DNA from: Spisula solida
Lineage: Eukaryota; Mollusca; Bivalvia; Venerida; Mactridae
Assembly: GCA_947247005.1 (NCBI GenBank)
Contig: OX365952.1
Coordinates: forward strand, 48,154,722-48,218,721
Direction of reading: 5' to 3'
Length of the DNA stretch: 64,000 bases
Part shown: piece after piece, positions 1-10,864 of the stretch
Layout: each line of letters opens with the position of its first letter
How positions within the stretch are numbered: position 1 is the first letter of the stretch
Made by a program: the position numbers and the translations under genes
The notes under the pieces: generated by a model
Databases searched by the model: none
Told to the model about the DNA's origin: nothing
What the model saw: the letters and a program-made list of their open reading frames with translations, nothing else

Positions 1-75
1 TAAATACGACAGGGGATTAAAGTGATCAGAGCAGCACAAATCAACAAACTGATCCAATATCAATGTACATAAAGT

Positions 76-172
76 AAAACGATAGTAAGAAATCGGACAT
101 GGAAGGCAGCACTCAACGAGCTTAGAAAACATAAAAACAGCAAAAACCACAATTACACGAAACAAGTGTGAT
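76..172 (+). repeat. Dispersed repeat (53-bp-unit family), copy
   Basis: Family hallmark ATCGGACATGGAAGGCAGC followed by a degraded gcacagaaaacataaaaac-like unit and an acacgaaacaa tail. Fragmentary. Confidence 0.65.
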
Positions 173-1930
173 ATCACAGGTGAAGAATACTCTGGTGAAC
201 GAGAATGAAGTTTCTGGAATTAATATTTACGAAGCATGGCCGGTCGTGTTTTGCTCGATATGCATCGAAGCTGAACCCAAACTGACATTAAATACAATAA
301 ATTCGCCTTAATGGCAATGCCAAACAATTTATTAAATAATAATAAATGATTCGCATTTATGACAGCTCTAATTTAAGTATGTCCACAGATAAAGAATGTG
401 ACAGTTGATCGACATGTTATATTATACATGGGAAGAAAATAAACAATAATATATTTTCATGTAAGACATGTAACATTGACTAATATCAAGTTCGAATTTT
501 CAAACGTTATGGAATTAAAAAGCAAGCACCATTTTCCTCTATCCTGTAGTCTTTGTGTGGTCACAAAGTAAAGTATACACGGCAAACATGGCAATACATC
601 ATGATGAAACCAAATTTTGACAAAGCATCGGGTATGTCATGGCAGATACATTAATTAGAGATACCGGCGTTACAGGTTTAAGTTTTATTCACAAAAAGTC
701 GTTCGATAAATGAGATTAGCCAATCAAATATTGGTAAAAGTTACTCGTAAGTGCCACTCTTCTTGTCGTATCCAAATAAGGCGTCTGATCGTTCAACGTT
801 ACTCAGCACTGCAACTCTAGGGACTCAAAATTTAGAGATCATTTGTTCAGACTGACCTTATGATCTCACCGGAAGAATAAAAAATGATTTATTTTATGAA
901 TTGGTATCGAAGACCAGGTGTTAGTTAGAAATTGTTAGTCTCCGGTGCGAAATGAACATGGTCTGTAATATGATTTGATTATACCAGGTTGATAACATCA
1001 GTAGAAAATGGTAATTGTCCACCCATACATAGGTATCCAGTACTGCCAATTATTCTACAATTTCTACTTTATGTCGATATACAAGAGCAAGTAAACACTA
1101 ACCTTTATTGACAATTCCTTTCAATTACACCTACTAAAAACAGTTACTGAACGTACAGTATGCATTTTCTGAGATGACAATAAAACTGAATTAAGCATAA
1201 TGAAATGAATAACTACATTGTAAACTTAAACTTGTTGACAAATAATTTGCGACAATTCTATTGATTCGGCATATGACTGTCAGTTCTAACTATGTAATTG
1301 GTTTCATGTAGAGCCCCTTCATGAGACACTGTCATGTTCAAATCTCACAAATCGCCTCATTGTATCATACCATAATTACTAATTTGTGACGCTGAAATAC
1401 TAATTTGCGTAGGCTGCTTTCCGTCTTCAGTAATAAAACGTAGAGGGGAAATAGTTCTTCTAAGAAGTAAATTGCATTCCAACAAGAAGTTGCAACAATA
1501 TAAAGATGATATACATTTTCCACATTAACATTTCGTTCTTGAAATATGCGCATGCTTTTGAAGAAAGTGAAAATATGAAAATAATTAACGAAATGGAATC
1601 GGCTCGGACACGCTATACTAAAATTTACTTTAATCTTAAACATAATTTCGTCGTCTACAAAAATGACAAAATCAACGCATCACGTATACACAAAGATATT
1701 TATATTAACCCTATACTAGTGCATGTAAATAGTTTTTTATTCACTTCGACCTTTGTTTCACATGTAGTGAGTAGTCTGACATTGTTGATAACATGGTACA
1801 ATTTATCCGTGTATAAGGCATTTAGTGTACGTATGAAAGTCATATTCATGCTATCATACGGTACGACTTGCTTACGATCACCCGACAAGCAGCCTTGTGG
1901 CAAATAACGACAATCAATTGTTACATGTAC

Positions 1931-2426
1931 TTAAGCCGGATTTCCATGGAGCGTATTATTTCGGCGCTGATATATTTGATGCGTAATTGAAACATGTTTC
2001 CATGAAGCCAAAACAGACGTCATTTGGATAAAAAGGCATACATTTTTTAACAAAGCGACTTTCAGACTGTAACAACGGATGCCATTGCAAATTGTCTAGC
2101 CCATTGGAAAGACCAGAGATCGGAGGAGATGGTGCTTGTCTTTTTGGTAAAACAAAGCAATGATGTCACTCAAAGAGACATGGATACTTCTATGAGCTTC
2201 TCATAAACATGTAAACGTAAATTCATGTTATTTAAGATACGAGGCATCAATGGAACAATACTAAAATCGAGGAAATGACGTAAATTTATACCTAAAATGC
2301 CATTTTAGGCGCGTACTCGCTACCCGATGGAAACGACAATATGCAATATAGAGTGAAGCGAAATATATTTCAAAAGATACGCGCCGAAAACGCGTAGTTT
2401 TTTCGCTTCATGGAAACGGGGCTTAA
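1931..2426. mobile_element. MITE with TTAA target duplication
   Basis: TTAA at 1931-1934 and 2423-2426 flank a 488-bp core. Its ends are imperfect inverted repeats (GCCGGATTTCCATGGAGCG on the left, reading in as GCCCCGTTTCCATGAAGCG from the right). Variants of the TTTCCATG motif also occur inside. No ORF of note. A TTAA duplication is typical of piggyBac-type elements, but the family is inferred. It lies in the part of copy A missing from copy B. Confidence 0.75.
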
Positions 2427-3334
2427 CACTCATAAATGCACCAGTCGTTAATTGGATATTATGCTGTACCACCAGAGACCGTTGGCGATCGTCATCATTA
2501 GGAACCGTCAAACTGTAGGAGACTACTGTACTTCATTGTACTGGCGTACTGATAAACAATAATCAGCGAATTGTTACAGACCCACTCCTATCTTATGTTA
2601 AATAATATTTATACAACTAAGACAAACGGGCATAAATCGTTGTGATTTTTGGTCAAACCTTAAACAGCACCGGCAGGGATACTTCTTCTATATGTGGTAA
2701 TTAACACAATAGTTCGCTTCATTACTTCATGTCATCAATACAAAGGCAAGACAACTCGTGTTTGCCACATCGTGCTTTCACATAATTATTATTTGTTAAA
2801 AAACCCAAATTATGTTTTCAAAAAAAACACACACTTAATTTTGGCCAAAATGTTCAGATGTATAACACGCGTGATAAAAGTCACGTTAGTTTCAGGATTC
2901 ATTCACACTGTGCCTATAACCCTATATGAACCCAGCCTTAGCGGCTTCCTGAGTGCATGTAATTGAATAATGCAATTTAAAGTTATTTCAATCAGTTTAT
3001 TTCTTTACAACAATGACACGAGGTACTCCGACATTTGCACCAGAGGTTGATTGAACTCGAGGGTTCTGAGACTGGTTGTTTGATGCGTCCCACGTGACAT
3101 ACCGATCTGATATGAGACATTAACCTTTTCGTATAAGCAAAATAACTAAATTTGCACAACCGATTTTCTGGATTTAATGGCTACAAATAAACTTAAGTAG
3201 GTAACATAGAGATAAATCGCAGTACATACAGTATAGATAATGCGTATGAATTTCCTTATAGGTCGTCCTGCTTTATCAGATGTATTATTGTTTGCTTTCT
3301 GCACTTGCATCTTCCATGTTGTAACAATCAAAAC

Positions 3335-3445
3335 GATAATATTAAGTCAGACATGGAATTTAGCGCTCACCTTAACAAGCCGAGCACAGAAAACATTAAA
3401 ACATACCAGGCACAATGCCCAACTGAATGAACAATCATGTCAAGT
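3335..3445 (+). repeat. Dispersed repeat (53-bp-unit family), copy
   Basis: Starts GATAATATTAAGTCAGACA, then CCGAGCACAGAAAACATT and GGCACAATGCCCAACTGAA. The corresponding copy in block B is at 13438-13560. Confidence 0.75.
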
Positions 3446-5366
3446 AAGTCAAGTTAACATTTATTTATAGTCAGATTCGGTTATATCAAAGTAAACATAA
3501 GCCATGTATAGTTTTTACCGATATACTAGTAACATAATATATGTAGTTTTTATTGTGTAATTCTGTTCTATTTTTTGCCGTGCAGTATCCACTACATCAG
3601 GTCGTATCACGTATCAGCGACAAGAAATCATTCATTCAAGTAATTTTTTGCCACCATTTATGTTGCATAATAAACGTGTTTTGTCGTTCATTAAATGGAT
3701 TCGTGCCATTAGGTCGGCGGCTTAAATGTGAGAAATGCTTTGGATAGATGGCAAATCATCTTCGACATAGTTTGCGATCACTAATCTGTGCGCCCACTGT
3801 ATCAGACAGACCGGTTACCAGGCAAATAATACTTAGTGCTTGAGTCAAGCCAAGTCAAGTATAACAAACCAAGCTCACCGTGTACCATATAAAGTGGGCA
3901 ACTCTTTTTTGCTAGTATACGTAGTCGCACTGTAAATTGTTACATATCGGAAAGAACGCCACAAAATATACTAGTAAAATAGTGATCAAACCGATCAAAT
4001 AATTAACAAGTTCCTGAACGATCTGGTCCAGAACAAGGTGCGAAGATTGCTCAATGTACCAGGACTTGGTCGTGTAATTCGCGTACAAGCGCCCGAAAAC
4101 ATGTCAAGTGCGTTAGGAACGTACATGAATTGTGCCCCGCTATGTTCGATTAATCGGGACTCTATCGGGTAAAAATTGCGATGCATGACGACAGATACTG
4201 ATCGGTGATAATCTGGTCCAGATCGGGCCAGTCGAAAATAAGATAATCCTTGAAATATGGAAACATAATCCACCACTGTTTGTCCGACAATGTCCCGATT
4301 ACCGGCCGAAGTCCATACGAGTTTAATCAGCTGTATAGAACGATGATCAGATTGGAATTGTAACAAGAATAATTGAGTCCTGTTGGTGAACAAGAAGTAT
4401 CATTTCACATACAATATAATGGCAAGTTAAACGTACACTCAATAAATCATGAATTCACAAAGTTGGACTATGTGTCTTGAAATGATACTTCTGACAGACA
4501 AATAATTACCGTATAAAACGATCGTGACGAGCTTATGGCTTCTCTAATTTCGACATTTTATCTGGTATATACGAGAGCCTATTCCCACCTGGTTCGTGTT
4601 TTAGACATCAAGTCATATCAATGATTTCAGCAGTCAAAGACAATCGCTATCACACCGTCGCTTATTTCGACAGACCATACTTATACGTGCAATGGAACAT
4701 ATGCAATTGATAATCTTATTTGGCCGACCATAATGGAGATTGGTTTAACACATCGTCTGCTTTAAAATATCCAAACATATTTGTGATATATACCCTCACA
4801 TTACCAATGGAAAATGACAAAGGTTTCACTGACAGAAAAAGAAACAGGCATTACTTAAGATTCAATAGGAAAAGACATCTATGTAAAAGTACTGTTACAA
4901 ATAGGTATGGAAATACACTGTGTACATGGTTTGTTTTCTAAGACAACCAGTGTCAAGTTATGGTAATATATTCATTATTTTTATGCATTCTCCACAGTGA
5001 TAGTTTCGCCGCAAAATTTACAATTCTATCCGTCCCAATCTAGATAGATGATTGTACTAATTTCCTGATAGGGTAGTAGGTTAGATATATAGATATTTTT
5101 CCATTTTTGTGTAAAGACATCCACTGGGGAGCGAGAGAGTTAATGTTTGAATCTCGATATGCTACAAAAAGGAATGTCCAACCGAAACTTTAAGTAGGAG
5201 TGACCCAATATTAAATAAATAAAATTTGCTCTTTTATTGGACTACAACCATTAAGACACGTACCGTTATGTATAGGCTATTACACAAACGAGGTTAAACC
5301 TATTATCAACACAATTAACAAAAAGTTGATGTAGCGAAATAGGGTAACACATTTATAAGGTAACTT

Positions 5367-5720
5367 TATAAAAAATATAACAGAAAGTCGGACAGGGAAG
5401 GCAGCACTCAATTTAACCAGCCGCGCACATAACATAAAAAACATCACATGCCACAATTACACGACACAATGCCAAACATATCTGAATGGGTAAATGAACT
5501 GCCCAAGCCAAGCTGAATGACCTAGTTATAAAAACATAATAGAAAGTCGGACAGGGAAGGCAGCACTCAACTTTACCAGCCGAGCACAGAAATCATAAAT
5601 ACATCACATACCACAATAGCACGACACATTGCTCAATGTAACTGAACGAGAAATGAACTGCCCAAGCCAAGCTTAATGACCTAGTTTCAGCAATCAAAAC
5701 GCTGAAATTTCTAGTGTTAT
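5367..5720 (+). repeat. Dispersed repeat, tandemly doubled copy (159-bp period)
   Basis: Two successive heads AGAAAGTCGGACAGGGAAGG begin at 5382 and 5541. Each is followed by an agccgcgcac/agccgagcac unit, a TACCACAAT..ACACGACACA segment, and CCCAAGCCAAGCT. Block B has only one copy here (15555-15760), so the doubling is local to A or was lost in B. Confidence 0.85.
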
Positions 5721-5986
5721 CTGTCTGAATTCCAAACAGGTTAAAGAATATTAGTAATAAGAAAGACCTGTCGTTCATTAACCCTCATATCACATACTTA
5801 ACACCTACACAAACATGTCTTATCTTAATATTTATGAAATCTTTATTTTTTCTCATTATGTTCTTTTTATGGACGTATTTATAAGTAGATTAAACTTGTA
5901 TCTGTCAAGGGAGTCGGAGGTTTCATGCAGAGTGTTTCAGAAAGTCTCGGTAAGTATTGCCTTGTGATTTCTCAATAATTAAACCT

Positions 5987-6272
5987 GTCTGATTTAAGAA
6001 AATCACACACACCGGTGGACATAAGGCTTAGCCTTAAGATGACAACCAGTAAATTTGAAATACAATTTATGTAATTCCGGAATTTCCTGGAAATGTGATT
6101 ATATTGACAGTTCAATTTGAGTCTGGTAGAATATTCGTTTTGCTATTTATAACCTTTGATACACCATTTAGCAACGCCCTATGGTCACATACGTAGACGT
6201 CCTTTTTCTTTTTTTAACCAAAACCAGTCCCGACATAATACCTGGTCAAGAACATATCGAACAGGAAAGGCA
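5987..6272. repeat. Near-identical 286-bp paralogous tract, copy A
   Basis: Matches 15990-16275 with a single substitution by eye and no indels, while the flanks differ by many substitutions and indels. No ORF is conserved through it. Confidence 0.85.
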
Positions 6273-6480
6273 GCAGCTCTATACTGAATGAGCCGAGCAC
6301 AGACACAACACAGACAACAATCACACGACACAATACCAAACACAATTCAACGCAGAAATGAAACTAAACCGTTGAAAGTCCAAATATCAGCTGTTAACAA
6401 GCTGAAAGTCCACGTTTAAGCCATCAAGAAGCCAAAAGCTTAATTTTTAGCTGTAAATTAGCTGAAATACCTAGTTTCAG
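6246..6480 (+). repeat. Dispersed repeat, copy A side
   Basis: Begins ATCGAACAGGAAAGGCAGC, then GAGCCGAGCACAGACAC, and later GCTGTTAACAAGCTGAAAG-type repeats. The paralogous copy is 16255-16440. Confidence 0.7.
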
Positions 6481-7244
6481 CTACCAACAGGTGCTAATAA
6501 GTGAATCACAGCAAATGGTTAAACCATGTAACCGCACAAATAACGTTTGAGAATAATCAACAAAAAGAAAATAATTAAAATATAGGCATTTCAGAAGCCG
6601 CACACTGTCCGAATTCCTAACTCTAAAGTTGCATATATGAATATAAACGAACCAGACATAGAACGAATTTTAATTTAAACCAATCTCATTAAAATCAGAT
6701 CCTAACATTTGCTTCATTCCTTTACGCTGTTTTACATCTGACTACACTCCGTAAGAAGTCATGTTCAAATGACCTCTCTGGTGCACAATGACGTCACGTA
6801 GTTCGCCCAATGTAATTATATCTTGCCGCCTCAGCAGGCTTTTACCACAATTTCTGATTTGTGAAGAAGATATTTGATTGGATGACGTAACATTCACATC
6901 GACATGACCCCATATTGTCGTCAGATTCTATATAAGCGTCAAGTAATGCAGAGTAATAAGGGTCTTGATTTTAATGAAATTGAAATTAAACCTAGCACCA
7001 TTTTCTAGTTTTTTATACAGAAATACGAAACCAATGGCAGGGTGTACCCAACAGGAAAACCAGGGCACGAAAGGCACAAAATGGACACATATTTCAAAAC
7101 AAAAAGACAAAGAAAGTGCCCAACACATAACTGAACTACTACTACACACACAACAGCATTTTTTACCTTAGTAAAATAATGCGGGGTGACCTATAACTTA
7201 TACATACATAGTGCTGTGGAGAGAACTGCGGGCGCAAAAAGTAA

Positions 7245-7502
7245 TCTCAGATTCCTGACCCTTTTTCATACAGTAATGTGACCTCTGCATATATAATAAA
7301 CCTGGCGGTAAGCATATTTATGTTATGTGCAGGATCTTCTGTACAAGATTATAGCAAGTACTTGGCACCTACAACGCATAGCAAAGGGATATACAAAAAT
7401 GTAGTTAAATATACGACGCCTGTATGTTCTATGTTGAAAAGGTATAGTGTCAAGCATATTTATCTAATTAAATGCAAAAATAAAATAATTTATTTGTTTT
7501 AG
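7245..7502 (+). other. Uncertain small ORF, copy A
   Basis: Open frame without an ATG start, preceded in-frame by a pyrimidine-rich run and CAG (7262-7273) that could be a splice acceptor. From GTG at 7278 it reads a hydrophobic stretch (NLAVSIFMLCAGSSV) then a short basic tail with two Cys, ending TAG at 7502. The block-B counterpart at 17193-17441 keeps the frame despite indels that sum to nine bases. I do not recognise it. It could be a terminal exon or chance. Confidence 0.2.
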
Positions 7503-9944
7503 CATCTAAGTTCATAAGACTTGCGAGATCGGTTATTGCACGACTATGAAGGCGGGTTCATTATTACGATTGTGGAGGCGGGTTATTTATTGCCAAATTG
7601 CATGGTAATCTGTGCAACGTGTTGTAAATTCAAATTAGACAGTACACCAGGACATAACGCAACCAAATTACAGTTTCATTACATTAACACGTCGCAAAAT
7701 GGTTTAATGCATTCGACCGATCTTTATTACATTTGCATATTGGACACCTAGACTGCCATCGTTTTTCAATACTATCAGTAATTCAGACGCAATAATTGTG
7801 TTCGGTATACTCGGTCATTAAATATGCCTAGCAAAGCGATTGCGCATTTAAGTACAGTTCAGTGACCTTATCAATCAATGACATGCAAGCATTGTGATAT
7901 AGTAGGCTTGGTGCACAACCCCGTAGACATAATAAACAAGTATTTCAACCAATCCTAAATATTAAGCTATCTTAAAATATATATAGTGTTCCATGTTTAG
8001 ACATTTTGCGTCTGATTCAGTCATAATAATTAAGCCCCAATCTAAAATATCGTTGTATAGCGTCCCATAGAATGTGGTGATTCGTGGATCACTCCATTGT
8101 AGCGTTGCATTATAGACAAAATACCCTTGCTTCGTATTATAAAAGAAATTGGTTCTTGACGCTCATACTCTGGTTGTGATAGATACTACCAGGAATGGGG
8201 AGCCAAGTAAAACCAATATACATTTATAACGTTTATCGAAACCGACCTGAAATAAATCAGAATAGCGACAACATGATTTTCTAGCAATGTGAATTTCGTG
8301 AATTAAACTTAATCATAACAAAAGCTTTGATTATAGAAAGTGACACCAATGAAATATATTGAACATTTCGTTTATAGCCAACATTAGCAAAACATTGAAA
8401 TACAGGAACCATATGTGACACTGCGACATATGCCCCGGTATTTGATTTTGATAAGCTTCTAAATTGTAATGGAAGATTAGAGAAAACTCAGTCAAAACGC
8501 AGAATGATATGTTCAATTCTTTTCGCATCAACGCACGGCAACATATTAGTATTACTTGCTCAATCGCTGCTCGAAATGCATCTGACATGTACGACAGCAA
8601 CAAAGGATCATCCAAGGAGCATTTCTTTGTTCTCCACTTGTCCAATGTTAGAATATGTTCCCCATAGTGTTGAGTTCGATATTTGAGTTTAAGTCTCATA
8701 ACAATAATGCCTTAAAGCTAGCGCAATTTATGCTTGTAATTGTTCATAGAATCCGTATATCGTGTTGTTTTCGCTGTCATTAGTTAAATACCAATACAAC
8801 CGGATGAAGGTTTGTTCTGTATTGCTGTTTCTGTCACAAGTTGATAAGGGTGAGCATTACCTAATTTAAGTTACTTGTTGATGACCCCAGATACTTAAAT
8901 GTTTCGAAAATATGTTTCAGCTTAACTTACAAGGGTAATTTTGGTTAACAGAGTTGTTATCTCTGTGATAAACCTTTGTTCATGACTTTCTTCTCCTAGG
9001 GTAGTTGCTAAATGAGGCTGAATCTCTACGGATTTGGCATCAGGCCCCGAATCCCAATTAGAAATCTCTACTCAAATTATTTAGATTCTGCTCTACTCAA
9101 ATAAGATTTTGCTGTAATCAAAGTCTGAGTTTGAGACAAATATGACTTGAAATGTTACTGCAATCAACTAATTGACATTGTTTACTTCTTGTATTACCAA
9201 TTTTGATTCCTGGCTCGCATTAACTCCAAAATAGGTGACAATGTTTTACCATTACTGGGGTAATGTTGGTGAGTGCTAGTACAGGTACACTCAACAATGG
9301 GCATTCCCATTACACCTCTATTATCCTTGGTCCCCCGAGTTCTGCTTAAGCTTATTCCAATTACAAAACAACACCACTAAGAGGCACTTGATGAGTATTG
9401 TCAATGTACAGGGAGAGATTTACGCACTCGTCGTCTTTCTTTCCTTTTAAATAACCCTTAGTGAGGGCGTCACCACTGCCACTTGAGGTAAATACCGTCC
9501 TGTAGTTAACCACTACCACATGAAACACCACGTATTATTAATAATTGATGTCAAAGGAAGATGTGAGGATTTCACATGTCACTCTATTAATGCAAAATTT
9601 ATCATCTTGAACCAGACTTCGTGAAATTTGGACTAAATTGCATGATTGTAACGATGTCCCATAACAACATGATTCCGTGTTTGTCAATGATTGAAAGCAA
9701 TAAACCGGATGAATTTCCAGACGAAATGCCATTTGTCTCATCAAGACACTAGCGTACAATCTAGCAGGAAATACCACCTGCCTAAAAAGAGCAGTGCTAT
9801 ACATGTTAAAGTACATTGTCACATGGAAACAAAGTAGCAGCTCGTTCGAAATATTATCTAACTTCTATACGCTCATGAATGTGTGGTAGGATGTCCGATG
9901 GAGAGCTGGAAGGTCGCTCACTTGTCTCGATAGGTTTAAAGTGG

Positions 9945-10008
9945 TAAGGCATCCGTTTGGAGTGCTGCCGTCCTTGTCCGATTTTTAGTAGTTTAGTATC
10001 TTTTTTTC
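9945..10008 (-). repeat. Dispersed repeat, terminal fragment
   Basis: The reverse complement reads AAAATCGGACAAGGACGGC and AGCACTCC, matching the family's 5' end. A paralogous fragment lies at 23457-23507. Confidence 0.6.
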
Positions 10009-10554
10009 CAGACCTCGTCATACCTTAAGACTAATATTTGAATTCCTTTGTCTAATCAAGTGTGATTAATATCAACTGTATATTAACCTGTTGCAAAACT
10101 ACATGGTAATAAGTACGAGTTGTCATCCAGAAACTATAAAAATTATATGCATTCATTTACTTTTTACTGTTGTGACACCAGACCCTATGCTAGTACAATT
10201 ACCAACATTATCATTGAAAGGACATATTATATGAACTATATGAGATCGTTCCACGTTTCCAAAATGTAAATATTATGGCTGTATTATAACAAGTTTGGTT
10301 GCTTTGGAACACATAAAACGATGGTTTTCCAGTGAAATCCGTTAGAACACTGGCGATTGCAAAACATAATTAATTAACGTAAACTATTCTATAATTATGA
10401 GTGTCTGCTGCTTTCTTATAAAGGATACAACTTCATTCGGACGTTCAATAAACCTTTCTTTGGTTTCCAAATAGATTGCATTTACGTCGTTATTATTCTC
10501 TACAGACCACTTATCAATATACCATAATCATCACACCATCCGCTATTGGTGTGC

Positions 10555-10864
10555 AAAAAGATTATATAAAGTCAGACAGGGTAGGCAGCACTCAATCGAG
10601 CACAGAAAACATTAACAACACACAAAGCACAATGCCCAACTGAACCAACCGAGCACAAGAAACATAAAACACATAAAGACACAATGCCCAACTAAACAAG
10701 CGCATATCCGCCCAAGTCCAAGCTGTCGAAAAGTATAATAAATTATAACTAGCTGAATGACCCAGTTTCAACAGCAAAATGACTACAATGCCTAGTTGTA
10801 CCAACACACTACGGACCAAGACAATTAAACATCCCTTATCCCACTGTTTAAAAGCTGAATAGAA
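10555..10864 (+). repeat. Dispersed repeat, full insertion defined by an empty site
   Basis: Copy B (about 24060-24068) reads GTGTGCAAGTCTGG without this segment, whereas A has about 310 bp between GTGTGC and AAGTCTGG. The insert starts AAAAAGATTATATAAAGTC and ends TTTAAAAGCTGAATAGAA. It has two internal units of CCGAGCACA..CACAATGCCCAAC. No inverted ends and at most a 2-bp ambiguous duplication. This copy gives the best estimate of the element's true ends. Confidence 0.85.

Noticed and set aside
3995..4393. 132-residue minus-strand ORF
   Set aside because: The frame is broken in the paralogous block (14100-14520) and no domain is recognisable.
4720..4941. 73-residue ORF with a paralogue at 14877-15098
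   Set aside because: Both start at TTG, not ATG. Between copies I count about 15 amino-acid-changing and 2 silent differences, so there is no sign of protein constraint.
8331..8699. 122-residue minus-strand ORF
   Set aside because: Not maintained in block B, where an 800-bp insertion interrupts the matching sequence. No family recognised.
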